Below are positions 35,164 to 46,295 of a stretch of 64,000 nucleotides of DNA, piece by piece. This DNA is from Artemisia argyi (lineage: Eukaryota; Streptophyta; Magnoliopsida; Asterales; Asteraceae). The stretch spans positions 196,961,322-197,025,321 of the forward strand of contig CM060680.1 of assembly GCA_030686995.1 (NCBI GenBank), in the 5' to 3' direction. Made by a program: the position numbers and the translations under genes. The notes below the pieces were generated by a model. It saw only the letters and a program-made list of their open reading frames with translations. It did not search any database and was not told the DNA's origin. How positions within the stretch are numbered: position 1 is the stretch's first letter; each line of letters starts with the position of its first letter.

Positions 35164-35810
35164 TCTATACTACTTATAATGGAGAAATGACTCTCTCTCC
35201 AAAAAATTCAGATGTACACAAAATGATGCATGGTTTTCAACACTTTAAAGCAAGCAATTTTCATAATTACAACAATCAAAGCATTGTGTACAACAAAAAC
35301 AAGCATAAATCGAAATTCAGACCACTTTCCGTAGAATTCTACATTAATATCATTAAAAACACCCCTACACCCAATATTTTACAATTATTTAAACACAATA
35401 TACAACCCTTATTCTACATTAATAGCATTAAAAACACCTCTACACCCAATATTACAATCATTTAAACACAATGTACAGCCCTCATTCTACGTTAATAGCA
35501 TTAAAAACATCCCTACACCCAATATTACAATCATTTAAACACAATGTAAAACTCTCATTCTACTTTAATAGCATTAAAAACACCCCTACACCAAATATTA
35601 CAATCATTTAAACACAATGTACAACCCTCCATCTTAACCTAGACATGAACATGTGACCAAAACTCGACTCAATAAAACTCGACTCGATACATAAAGCTGT
35701 GACCAAGCAAATTTAGATGTCGGAATGACATCCCATGACATTTTTATTAATTTTATTGAAAATTTTTATTTCAGGATACCCGCCGCTGCAACGCGCGGGT
35801 ACCTTGCTAG
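35164..35810 (+). mobile_element. Non-autonomous Helitron, 647 bp
   Basis: The 5' end TCTATACTAC follows an A at 35163. The 3' end has a hairpin (TACCCGC 35777-35783, GCGGGTA 35795-35801), a 5-nt spacer and CTAG at 35807-35810, followed by T at 35811. Host A|T, 5' TC and the hairpin plus CTRR end are all canonical. The interior has no gene. It holds four tandem ~73-bp units (about 35336-35630). Confidence 0.85.
35336..35630 (+). repeat. Four tandem copies of a 73-75 bp unit inside the small Helitron
   Basis: Units begin attcta at about 35336, 35411, 35484 and 35557. Each contains cattaaaaacaccc, cacccaatatt and atttaaacacaat words with scattered substitutions. The 92-codon frame across them follows from the repeat. 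Confidence 0.85.
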
Positions 35811-36114
35811 TATTTATTAATGTTGTCTATAGCTTTTCATTGAAGTTTAAATCTCATTAACTAGATTTTTTTTTTAAGAAAAGTTATAAGTTCGTAAGTT
35901 TAATCTTTAAAGAGGTTATAAGTTCGTAAGTTTAATCTTTAAAGAGGTGAGATCAATAAAGACATTTTTTTAAATAACAAATGAGGGAATCTTAGCCATC
36001 AATTTTTTTATCAAACAAAAAACTTATTTTTCATATGTTTTTTTAAAATAACATATCTTGCAAACAGTAGATCTTCAACCTACAAATAATACACTATTGA
36101 GACGATAATATTTT
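35811..36114. other. AT-rich intergenic DNA with a short tandem duplication
   Basis: Around 35883-35947 a 36-bp word (aagttcgtaagtttaatctttaaagaggt type) is present twice in a row. Nothing else is seen. Confidence 0.45.
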
Positions 36115-36545
36115 TATCTTTCAGTAGACGGGCATTTTGATTACTTTCGACCAACTTTTAGTGTTGAAATTTCTGCCTAGAAAAGCACACGTGATTTGTA
36201 AAATAACTTGTAATTTGTTATTTTAAAAATTACATATGATTTCATAAATGACTTATTTAAAAATCACATGTGATTTTAGCTGGCTCGCAATGTTGAGTTG
36301 AAAACACAGGTTACAAAAAAGTTAATAATAAAAAACAAAAAAATCACATGCAATTTCACAACTCACATGTGATTATTAAAGTAACTAATCATATATGATT
36401 TTTCTGAGCAAAAATTTAAAAAAAAAAAAAGTTCGTCGAAAGTATATATAGAAGTGCATATTTATAGAAATATAATTTAATTCTCGTCGCGAATGTATAA
36501 TCAATTTCGCGTAACGATTAATGATTTGCGATATAGTTTAATTAA
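36115..36545. repeat. Foldback MITE with CACATGTGATTT units
   Basis: The left part (gacgggcattttgattactttcgac, about 36126) is roughly inverse to the right part (gtcgaaagtatatatagaagtgc, about 36435). Between them AATCACATGTGATT-type palindromes recur. The sequence shares arms and palindromes with the larger element at 46296-46957. Confidence 0.6.
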
Positions 36546-37338
36546 AAAGATGAAAGTGTGTTTTTTATTTAATGAAAAAATAGATGGTTATGATACCCAT
36601 TTATTCTTTAATAAACTTTCTCAATCTATAGAATAAGAGCATTTATTCTTACTTCTTCCATTCCTATTCAAGTGTTCATATAAAAATAATTTACGATATT
36701 TGTAGTTAATGCAAGTTTTGCTTAGTTAAAAGTTATTTTTACTCTCACATCTATTATACCCATAACTTGCTGATGCGGCGGTTGTAAGACCTCACAGGAA
36801 GTTTTACAATCATTCTAGGCAGTGTACCTAATCGCTGTAGTGTAGTATAGGTAAGATTTGGGAGATTGATCATTCTCTAGGGAAATAGTGTTGTTAGGTC
36901 AAAATGTATGTCGAATTAGGTCTAAAGGTGAATGATGATTCTTTTTGTGTTTTTATATTTTATGAAAGCAAGTAAAAATCTCGGGGTTTGAAAGAGTGGG
37001 GGGGGGGGGGGGGTGTTCAGCTACTAGCTAACTAAACCAAAACTAATAATTAAACTAAATCAAACTAATATGCGAGAAAAGTAAATTGGTAACTTCTTAT
37101 GATAGGAAAGTGTGTTCACTTAGATATCCTTACTCCCTAGTTATCTCTTACTGATTTGTCGAATTGTCACGTCCTTCGAATTGTCTCCCCTAAATCCCTT
37201 AAAGTCTATTAAATTATCTAGGATCTGTAAGCCGCAATTCACGCAATAAATACAACAAGAAAAACTAATAGTGCACTCTATGGTTGCGTTTTATAAGACG
37301 TTCAAGCTAACAAATATAAGAAACTAGCTAGTTTTCTT
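36546..37338. other. Probable LTR-retroelement non-coding relic, left of the Copia insertion
   Basis: From about 36760 the sequence (agacctcacagg, aaaaatctcgggg, a 16-G run at 36998-37013, leader-like unique text) resembles the long non-coding internal region of plant Gypsy elements. It continues without loss on the other side of the Copia insertion at 42013. The lineage and ends could not be fixed. Confidence 0.35.
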
Positions 37339-37476
37339 TGTTAGTTGATGATATTTGGTCCATTGTATTTAGTTATAAGGCTTTAGCCCATTTACATTAC
37401 TTCTAGATTAGTCTTTTGTAATCTATATATTGTGATCTCATTATTGAATAACAGAGGACTTTTACCTATTCTAATA
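37339..37476 (+). repeat. Copia 5' LTR
   Basis: 138 bp, identical to the 3' LTR. Starts TGTTAGTTGATG and ends CCTATTCTAATA. Confidence 0.95.
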
Positions 37477-37490
37477 TGGTATCACGAGCC
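37477..37490 (+). other. Copia primer binding site
   Basis: TGGTATCACGAGCC lies immediately after the 5' LTR. It matches the common plant initiator-methionine tRNA primer site (TGGTATCAGAGC) apart from a small C/G change. Confidence 0.85.
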
Positions 37491-37602
37491 TAAAGTGGTC
37501 CTATCCTACTTTCTCTCCTCTTTAATCGCTTCTACCTTCTCTGCCTATCTTCTTCTTCACGTCTCCAACTAATCCTAACCCTAAGTCATATATTCGGCTA
37601 CC

Positions 37603-40600
37603 ATGTTGAGTCTTGAAAAACACAACTATAATTCATGGAGCTCCTTCCTAAAAATCCATCTTGGAAGTCTTGGATTAAAAGCACACATTGAGGGAACCTC
37701 TACAAGCAACACTGACCCCGAGTGGAACAAACAAGATGACCTAGTGAAGGTGTGGATACTAGGTACGTTAAACGAATCCCTACAAGACCAAGTCGTTACG
37801 ACCCCCGGGAATGCAAAAGCTTTATGGGACCATATCAAGGACCTTTTCCACGACAACAAAGACGCACGTGCAATAACTCTTAACAGTGAACTTCGATCCA
37901 TCAAACTCGGCAGCCTCACCATTAACGCGTATTGTACCAAGATACGTGCTATGGCTGATCGTTTGCAAAATCTTGGTGAAAAGGTAAGTGACAAAAACCT
38001 GGTTATGTATGCAATTAACGGACTTGACGAACGTTTTAAGGGCATTGTTCGTCTCATACGACATCGGGAACCTCTTCCAACATTTGAAACCGCACGAAAC
38101 ATGCTTCTTCTTGAGGAAAGCACGTTGAACGAATCTGGTAATGTCACTTCTACACCTCTCGATAGTACTTCATCTTCTCCTACTATCCTTGTGACTACTA
38201 ATAATACTAGCCGAACCAACTCTGGGAAAAACTCAAATAATGGAACCCGAAATTCAAACACCAACTCCAACGTGTTTTGTACTCACTTCCCGAAAGGCAC
38301 TTGTCGTTTCGGAGATCGGTGCAAGTTCATTCACGATCACCGAAACCGTGGTGGGGCGTCATCTGGTATAAATGGTTCTAATAATAATAATATGGGAAGT
38401 GCTGGTTCTGGTTCTGGTTCGAATAATATGGGATTGAGAAGTGTTGGTTTGCATAACAATACTATGGGACGTGCTTTATTTACTTTACCAGCCGTATCAT
38501 ACCAACAAAGACAAGCCACACCTGTTTGGTTTTCACAAGTGGGTCAACACCAAGGTAGTACTGTTCAGGCCCAACAACCTATTTATGCTACTCCACAACA
38601 GGCCCAACCGGCTGTTTATTGGACTTCACCAAAGGGGGCCCATGCCGTGACCCAATCTCCTCAAGCTGGTATCCTCGGTCCCGCACCGGTTATACTCCCG
38701 ACTCAAGAAACTGTGCTTCCTAATGCCTTTAGCACGCTTACATTGCAAGACCCATCATGGAATATGGACACAGGTGCATCATCTCATCTCAACTCTAGTG
38801 CAAATAATTTAAGTACTATTTATAATAAACGTTTATTTCCATCTGTATGTGTTGGTGACGGTAATAATATACCTGTAACTAACACCGGTCATAGCATTCT
38901 TCCTACTCTGAATCGACCTCTACATCTTCATAATGTCCTCGTAACACCTAATATTATTAAAAATCTTATTTCTGTGCGTCAATTTACTAGGGATAATAAA
39001 TGTACTATTGAATTTGATGAGTTTGGTTTTTCTGTGAAGGATTTCTTGACTCGCCATATCCTCCTCAGATGTGACAGTTCGGGGGACCTTTACCCGGTAA
39101 CCAAGCCATCACCTATCCCTACTGCTATGCTTTCTATTAGTCCGTCCACGTGGCACCGACGCCTCGGCCATCCGGGTGAAGACGTGTTGCGCTCTCTTGT
39201 GTCTCGTAGTTTTATTTCTTGTAATAAAGAGAAGTCTTCACATATTTGTCATGCTTGTCAGCTCGGCAAACATGTGAAACTTCCTTTTTCTAGTTCAGAT
39301 TCAGTCGTTTCTCGTTGTTTTGATATTATTCATTCTGATTTATGGACATCTCCTGTTTTAAGTGATGGTGGTTTTAAATATTATATTTTGTTTCTAGATC
39401 ATTTTTCGCATTATTTATGGATATATCCTTTGCGTAGTAAGTCTGAAGCATTTAGTAAGTTTGTTCATTTTCGTGCATATGTTAAAAACCAATTTAAATG
39501 TGACATTAAGGCTTTTCAAAGTGACCATGGTGGTGAATTCGATAATCATAAACTTCATCAACTGTTTGCGATAAATGGTATCCAATTTCGGTTTTCGTGT
39601 CCCAAAACCTCTCAACAAAATGGGAAATCGGAACGCATGATCCGAACCATTAATAATGTGATACGTACCTTACTTTTCCAAGCACATTTACCTCCCAGAT
39701 TTTGGGTTGAGGCTCTCCATATGGCGGCTTACCTTATCAATCTTCTTCCCTCTACAGCCATTAACAATGAAATACCATACCAAAAGTTGTTCCAAAAAGA
39801 ACCTGATTATTCACGCCTCCGCATCTTTGGCTGCCTTTGTTATCCTCATTTGGACTCACCTCATAAACTTGCTCCACGCGCCACACCATGTATTTTCCTA
39901 GGCTACCCCGCGTATCATAGAGGTTATCGATGTCTTGATCTTTCTTCTAACAAGATTATACTTTCTAGACATGTTACCTTTGACGAGCAACAATTTCCCT
40001 ATAGTTCCTTGACACCTACAAATTCCCCTTCCTATTCCTTTCTTGAACCTACTGTGACAAGTCAATTTCTTCATGCTAATACAACTCACCCATCCACTAA
40101 TACCACTCCCACCACAACCGACAACCCGACACCCACTAGCCCTACCTCTCCATCACCGACCCAACAATCGCCCCAACAACATTCGGCTGAATCACAACCG
40201 CAAACCCAATTACCAAGCCAACCAGTATCTCAAACCATTCGTACTCATCCCATGGTCACTCGTGCTCAAGTCGGCACTGTTAAACCAAATCGTCTTTTTA
40301 ATCTTTCTACCTCTCATGTGTCTCCTCTTCCAAAATCTCCGTTTCTTGCTCTTAAAAATTCAAATTGGAAAAATGCTATGATTGATGAATACAATGCGTT
40401 AATTAAAAATAGTACTTGGGTTCTTGTACCGAGACCACCTGATGTTAATATTGTTCGATCTATGTGGTTATTTCGGCACAAATATCTTGCTGATGGGACG
40501 TTGAGTCGCTATAAGGCTCGGTTGGTTGCAAATGGGAGTAACCAACAACTTGGGGTTGATTGTGATGAGACCTTTAGTCCGGTAGTCAAACCGGCTACTA

Positions 40601-41875
40601 TTCGTACCGTTCTCAGTCTTGCTTTGTCTCGCAACTGGCCAGTTCATCAGCTTGATGTTAAGAATGCTTTTCTTAATGGTCACTTATCTGAGACTGTATA
40701 CATGCATCAACCGCCTGGTTTTGTGGATGCTCGATATCCTGATCATGTTTGTCTTTTGCAGCGATCTTTATATGGACTTAAGCAAGCGCCACGCGCTTGG
40801 TTTAACCGTTTTGCAGGGTATGCTACACGCATTGGATTTTCTCCTAGTCGTTGTGATTCTTCATTATTCATTTATCGACATGGTGCTGAGACTGCTTATT
40901 TGTTGATTTATGTGGATGATATTGTGCTTACTGCTTCTTCATCCGGGTTACTACAACGTATTATTTCCTCTCTACATAAGGAATTTGACATGACAGATTT
41001 GGGTGCTCTTAATTATTTCTTGGGGATTTCAGTTTGTCGTGATTCCTCTGGGATGTTTCTCTCCCAGCGGAAATATGCTCTTGAGCTTCTCGAGCGGGCC
41101 CGTATGCTTAACTGCAACCATTGTCGGACTCCGGTTGACACCGAATCTAAACTTGGTCCTGAGGGGGGTACCTATATCAGATCCTACTTTATATCGAAGT
41201 TTAGCAGGAGGTCTTCAGTATCTTACTTTCACACGTCCCGATTTGTCTTATGCTGTCCAACAGATATGTCTTTACATGCATGATCCACGGGAGCCTCACT
41301 TGTCGGCTCTTAAGCGGATTTTACGGTATGTTCGTGGGACTTTGGATTTTGGGTTACAGTTGTTTGCATCCTCTATAACTAGTCTTACGGCTTATTCGGA
41401 TGCTGACTGGGCTGGTTGCCCGGCTACACGTCGTTCCACATCCGGCTATTGTGTATTCTTGGGAGATAATTTACTTTCTTGGTCATCTAAACGCCAACAC
41501 ACACTTTCTCGCTCTAGTGCTGAAGCAGAGTATCGCGGGGTTGCTAATGCAGTTGCTGAAACTGCATGGATTCGTAACTTACTTCGGGAGTTACATGCAC
41601 CATTGTTTTCGGCTACTATTGTTTATTGTGACAATGTTAGTGCTATTTATTTGACTGCTAATCCTGTGCAACATCAACGTACAAAACACATTGAGATCGA
41701 CATACATTTTGTTCGTGACATGGTTGCTACAGGTCAAGTTCGTGTTCTTCATGTTCCTTCTCGTTATCAGTATGCCGATATTTTTACAAAGGGTCTTCCT
41801 TCTTCATTATTTGAGGAGTTTCGCACCAGTTTGAGTGTTCGATTACCTCCCGCTCAAACTGCGGGGGAGTGTTAG
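37603..41875 (+). CDS. Copia gag-pol polyprotein with a single +1 frameshift
   Basis: The frame runs from ATG 37603 (MLSLEKHNYNSW) to about 41160. It then continues one base out of register to the stop at 41873-41875. The break is a G6 run at 41163-41168; five Gs would restore the register. Domains: Copia-type gag with a CCCH zinc finger at residues ~226-247 (CTHFPKGTCRFGDRCKFIH) rather than a CCHC knuckle; protease MDTGASSH near 388; GAG-pre-integrase and His/Cys zinc site (WHRRLGH, CHACQLGK); integrase DDE residues (HSDLW, SDHGGEF, KSERM, about 577, 640, 676); RT (LDVKNAFLNG, YVDDI near 1103); and, after the shift, RNase H (YSDADWAG, SSAEAEYRG, TKHIEIDIHFVRD). The stop codon TAG is the last half of the 3' LTR's TGTTAG. 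All catalytic motifs look intact, so a sequencing error or a very young inactivation are both possible. Confidence 0.93.
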
Positions 41876-42007
41876 TTGATGATATTTGGTCCATTGTATT
41901 TAGTTATAAGGCTTTAGCCCATTTACATTACTTCTAGATTAGTCTTTTGTAATCTATATATTGTGATCTCATTATTGAATAACAGAGGACTTTTACCTAT
42001 TCTAATA
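41870..42007 (+). repeat. Copia 3' LTR
   Basis: 138 bp, identical to the 5' LTR, followed by the TTCTT target duplication. Confidence 0.95.
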
Positions 42008-42012
42008 TTCTT

Positions 42013-42840
42013 ATCCTAACGTGAGGCAATCAATTAAACAAGAGACAACAAATCAATATTCAATAACTAGGTTTTATTAGATCTAAACAAACACTAATTA
42101 ACTTAATATAGCATGTTAAAGTGAAGAAAATAGAAACAAGTGATTAAACAACAAATAGACATATTGAATGATTAAAAGGACAACTTATCTTCAATGAAAC
42201 ATGAGTTTTGAGGGCTGTAAAACCCTTACAAAAGCTGAGAAAATTGTTCCCTAAGTGATACTCCAAGATGTTACACGAATTATGAAAATCCTATGAAAAT
42301 GTATATAGTTTTACAACTCTGACGGCGTCACCTTATAGGTTGTGACGCCGTCAGCTCGCCGTCATTGGGGTTTCGTCTTGTGCAAGTCGCCATTGTAACG
42401 GCGTCACTTATGATCTCTGACGTTGTCATGTGATGTCTGACGTCGTCCCTTTGTAAATGTTCTGGGCCGTCTCTTGTTAACTTTATACGTGACTCTCATC
42501 TTCAAAATACACCTGACGCCGTCAGGTTGTATAGTATTCAGATTCTTCTGAGGCGTCACTTGATAATTTTGCACAAAAAATCCATCTTCAGTAACAAGTG
42601 ACGGTGTCACTTGGTAAAGTGTGACACCGTCAGGACTCCTTTCCTAACAGATTTTGTGGCTTAGTCGTTTTCTTCACTTTTCTTATCGATTTAAGCCCAA
42701 AACATGCCGATTTTCAGATTTTCCTTTCGAAGTACCTAAAATGCAAAAAGAAACGATTTAGGGCAATATTTGATCATATAAATACGATTTTAGCCTTAAA
42801 TGACCCCTTAAAAAGGTACCAAATAAATTCTTATCACTTG
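42013..42840. other. Continuation of the interrupted non-coding region, with a TGACG/CGTCA motif cluster
   Basis: At 42318-42640 there are about ten perfect or near-perfect copies of GACGCCGTCA/GACGGCGTCA and related TGACG half sites. Several are paired as inverted repeats. The flanking text (aatacgattttagcc, ttcttatcacttgg) resembles the end of a Gypsy internal region or LTR. No coding potential is seen. Confidence 0.45.
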
Positions 42841-44050
42841 GTATAATTAATTACAAGGGTATAAAAGTAAAAGCTGTCATTTTAATCTCCTTTTTAAAAA
42901 CCGAACATTTGTTTTATACTTTTAGTACAAATATAAATAATAATTTTAACACTTAGGGTAGGTTTGGCGTAAAGCATTTAAAAGGATTTAAGAGAGGTGA
43001 ACATTATGATTTTTAATGCTCGTTTGACAAACATCAAATAGCGTTGATCATTTAGGAGTCGTTTTACATATTAAAAGCATTTAAGTGCGTTGAACATTTA
43101 GGAGTGATTTTGCACATTATAATTACAACTAGAATTATATTACCAAACATTTTCATAGAAAAATACAATACTACTAACAGCTACTTATCACTGCTACTGC
43201 TCACCGTCATTGCTATTTTTCTCCAAACACTCCCCTAAATAGAAGGAGTATTAGTTTTTTTCTTTTCTTTTTGGAGTCTAATTTTAGAAAATTACTAGAT
43301 AGTATGTTTCTCCCATGTGTTATCTTAATTTCTCAAAAGTAATTTATCATATTTTTTAATTGAACTATTCTAATTGCATAATTTCTCAAATAGTAATTTC
43401 GTTAAGGAGTTATCTTAAGGATGATCTAGGGGCAAAAAGGATTAGGACTATTATACAAAAATGTATAACGTCTCAAGTTTAATTTTTGCTAAGTATAAAC
43501 AATTCACTAGTGGTTATGTTAACCTTTTGAAAAGAAAGGGTTCTGCTTAGTTTGAGCCTGTGTGACGATAAATTCAAACTTCGTAGACTAGTCAGGCCGA
43601 AAAGTCAGAAACCGTGATTAACCAAATAAAAAACATCGTTTGATGTATTTTTCACTCATTATCATTTTTTTTTCCTTTTATTTAAACTGTTAATTCTGTC
43701 ACGAGTTAGGATTTTGCGAGTAAAAAGATGTATAAAAATACAAGTCCAATACTTATGTTTGTTTTTAACACTAGAATTAGTCATTTTCCAAACATTTTCG
43801 TGTGGCCACTCTATCTTTTGTCAATTCCTTTGACAAAACCATTCTCTTAGCACAATTAATTATCAATACGTAAATTTAATGAACAATAACTTCTGTAACA
43901 TGATGTAATACGCGGATTAATTTTCCACGCATATCATGTATTTGATTTATTCAAGAAACAACAACTAGATATATAACTCCAACACAAATACTACTCATCA
44001 TAACATAATCATATCATCTCACACTTATACACAAACACAAACATCTCTCT
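42841..44050. other. Intergenic region upstream of the CLE gene
   Basis: AT-rich. A possible MITE lies at about 42958-43240: it starts gggtaggtttggcgtaaagc, ends ccaaacactccccta, and contains repeated agcatttaa / gaacatttaggagt words. No ORF of interest. The last ~200 bp presumably contain the CLE promoter. Confidence 0.4.
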
Positions 44051-44057
44051 TATATAT
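44051..44057 (+). promoter_or_regulatory. TATA box of the CLE gene
   Basis: TATATAT lies 60 bp before the ATG at 44111, inside a CT-rich leader context (ctctct / ctccctcc). This would put transcription start at about 44080. Confidence 0.6.
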
Positions 44058-44110
44058 ACTCTCCCTCCAAAAGCCCCAATTTCACTATCAAAACTTTACA
44101 ACACAAAAAT

Positions 44111-44386
44111 ATGAAGAACAATTTGTTGATACTCCTCCTTTTAATCGCCGTTGCGACCGCCACGAATACGCACGAGACCACCGTAAACTACCGCCTCCAT
44201 GATCACCATTGTGCCACCACCACCAAAAAAAACATACCTTCACCGTGCTTGCACATTCGCGGCCCACCGCTACCGCCAATACCACCGCAACACCGCCAAC
44301 CGCCGCCACCGGAAGACGAAATCGACCCAAGATACGGTGTAGAGAAAAGATTAGTTCCTTCTGGACCAAACCCACTTCATAATTAG
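44111..44386 (+). CDS. CLE signalling peptide precursor (CLE9/CLE10-type dodecapeptide)
   Basis: A single-exon, 91-residue prepropeptide. Residues 1-18 (MKNNLLILLLLIAVATAT) form a signal peptide. The middle is a variable, His/Thr- then Pro-rich pro-region (PPLPPIPP, QPPPPEDEID). The C terminus is the CLE motif RLVPSGPNPLHN at residues 80-91, ending exactly at the stop. It is preceded by GVEK, typical of the processing site. The twelve residues are the same as I recall for Arabidopsis CLE9/CLE10, which act through HSL1 and BAM-class receptor kinases in stomatal-lineage and xylem cell divisions. The Pro at positions 4 and 7 of the motif are those usually hydroxylated. The precursor would be secreted and cleaved to the apoplastic peptide. 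No intron is expected or seen. It is the clearest intact gene together with the LRR gene. Confidence 0.92.
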   Translation: MKNNLLILLLLIAVATATNTHETTVNYRLHDHHCATTTKKNIPSPCLHIRGPPLPPIPPQHRQPPPPEDEIDPRYGVEKRLVPSGPNPLHN

Positions 44387-46295
44387 CCATTACAAGTTCA
44401 GTTTCACCTTCAAAATCATCAATTTACACCCATTTACATCAGTTTCAAGATCCTCTGTTTTTTTCTTTTTTTTTCAGTTTTTTGTCAATTTCTTGAGATG
44501 TAGTTTATGGTTTTAAAATTAGTTTGCTTTTTATGAATCTTTTTCAAAAACCCATTTCAAATATGTGATCAGTTTCGTTAATTTTCATCAATTTACACCA
44601 ATTTCAAAATCCCCTGTTTTCGCACCGAAAAACCGCTTTATATCGAATTTTCGACCCCATGATCCATCTTTTTATAAAAAAATTAGTTTTTATGAATCTT
44701 TTAAAAAAACCCATCTCAAATATGCAAACAGTTTTATCAAATTAGTTAAATTCAAAAAAAATCCCCTGTTTTTACCTATAGTTAGTAAAAAAAAATACTT
44801 ATTGCTTTGAATTCCTAGCATTGATGTTGGTTTGGAAGCAGCAAAAACAAGAATGGAAATAGCTAAGGGAAAACAGATGTACTATCAGCAATAATGGTTG
44901 TACTTGTTTACTTGTTACATCTTTATAGGTTGGAGGTGGTATCAAAAGAAGTCCATGAGTTGCATTAAATTTACTGGCTTCTTTCTCATGAGGAAGGAAG
45001 GAAGGTGGTGGTGGCATAAATTCAATATGGTTTTGTTGTTTTATATACTTTTTGAGGGTAAAATAGGACTTTTTGTTTATTAGTAGTTGACTTTGTTTGA
45101 TGTAAATAGTTTATGTGGGGTTTATGCTAGTTAATGATGAATATGAGTTTATTGATTTTTGAGTTGGTTTTACTTATTTGCCCTTTTACTATGCAAATGG
45201 TGATGTAATGTTAATAAATGAAAATTTGTTGGAGATTGATTTAATGATTTATTGAAAGGGCATGAAATCCATGATAATAAGATATGAATATATTTTTTGT
45301 TTTCATTTATTGTAATTTTCTAATAAGAGAATAAAATACTTAAATAGTGTTGTTAGTTTGGTATGTAAATTAATAAATGCTTTTTTCATTATAGTCAAAT
45401 TTCAAAAATTGTTGCTTGATAACCTTGGTAATTTTTGTTTTTGTTTAGCTATGAGGGATGGCATGTATTCTAAAAAAACGCTAACCAAAATAAGGGGTAT
45501 CCAAATTTTAATTGCTCTACTTTTTTTGTTCAATGAGCAAATGTTTCTCTAAATTCATTTCAAAATGTCAAAAACTTTTTAAGAAGCTTTCTATCGACAG
45601 AAAACAACAAAAAAGAGAAGAGAAAATTACTAAATGTATGACTAACAAAGTAAAAGTGGGTTATCTATAAATTAACATTTCTAGAAGACTTTAAAAAGTC
45701 TAAGTGTCCATAAATAAACTTTTTCAAGTTTTTAAGCTAAGTTCCAATATCGTTCTTCAAGTACGGCAAGCAACGGGAAATAGTCAAGTTTATTATTTGT
45801 CCAAGTTAAACTAAGTTTTGACTTTATACATTTTTTGACGCAAATCCACTTGATTTTGGACATATGTGATTTTCATATAGCCCAATACATTGGTCTGTTT
45901 TTTCACACATAGTGACATAACACAAGTTGTTAATGCCAATAAACTTATGAACGACGACCGATTAAACATTATCCATGTTGAGCAAGATACAGTTCATTTG
46001 CACCTCAGGCACACGTAGCGAAATGGACGTGCTTGCATAAGTTATTAGAACAAATCAAAACGAGTTGATCTGTTAATATATCTTGTCGATTTTTGTTAGG
46101 GATTTTATACCGTAAATGTATCGATTATAATTAACTCTTGTTTTATGAATGATTATGTTTAGTGGATAGTTATTTTACATACCAAACTTATCTAAGAGAC
46201 TCATCCCTATAATTCATTTAAAATAAAATTAATAGTTGAGATTAAAAGCATTTTAATATTTCACATATTTTTAATAATTTAAATATCTATTAAAA
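44387..46295. other. CLE 3' region and AT-rich intergenic DNA
   Basis: Directly behind the CLE stop, a ~170-bp block at about 44398-44560 is followed by an imperfect direct copy at about 44565-44760 (shared words catcaatttacacc, aaaatcc-ctgttttt, tttatgaatctttt, aaacccat-tcaaatatg). The remainder to 46295 is AT-rich with no gene; the 72- and 64-codon frames there look like chance. Confidence 0.45.

Larger units (their letters stand above)
37339..42007 (+). mobile_element. Full-length Ty1/Copia retrotransposon, 4669 bp
   Basis: Two LTRs of 138 bp (37339-37476 and 41870-42007) are identical by eye over their full length. They are flanked by a perfect 5-bp target duplication TTCTT (37334-37338, 42008-42012). 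The PBS TGGTATCACGAGCC starts directly after the 5' LTR at 37477, and a polypurine tract gcgggggag precedes the 3' LTR. The LTRs begin TGTTAG and end CTAATA, so the terminal CA is replaced by TA in both. Gene order is gag-PR-IN-RT-RNaseH, which defines Copia. The very short LTRs are reminiscent of the Ale lineage (inference). Identical LTRs indicate a very recent insertion. Confidence 0.95.

Noticed and set aside
35336..35630. CRISPR-like array
   Set aside because: The units are contiguous tandem repeats without spacers, inside a plant Helitron.
44088..44390. 100-codon frame opposite the CLE gene
   Set aside because: The + strand frame has a signal peptide and an exact CLE motif; the antisense frame is a by-product.
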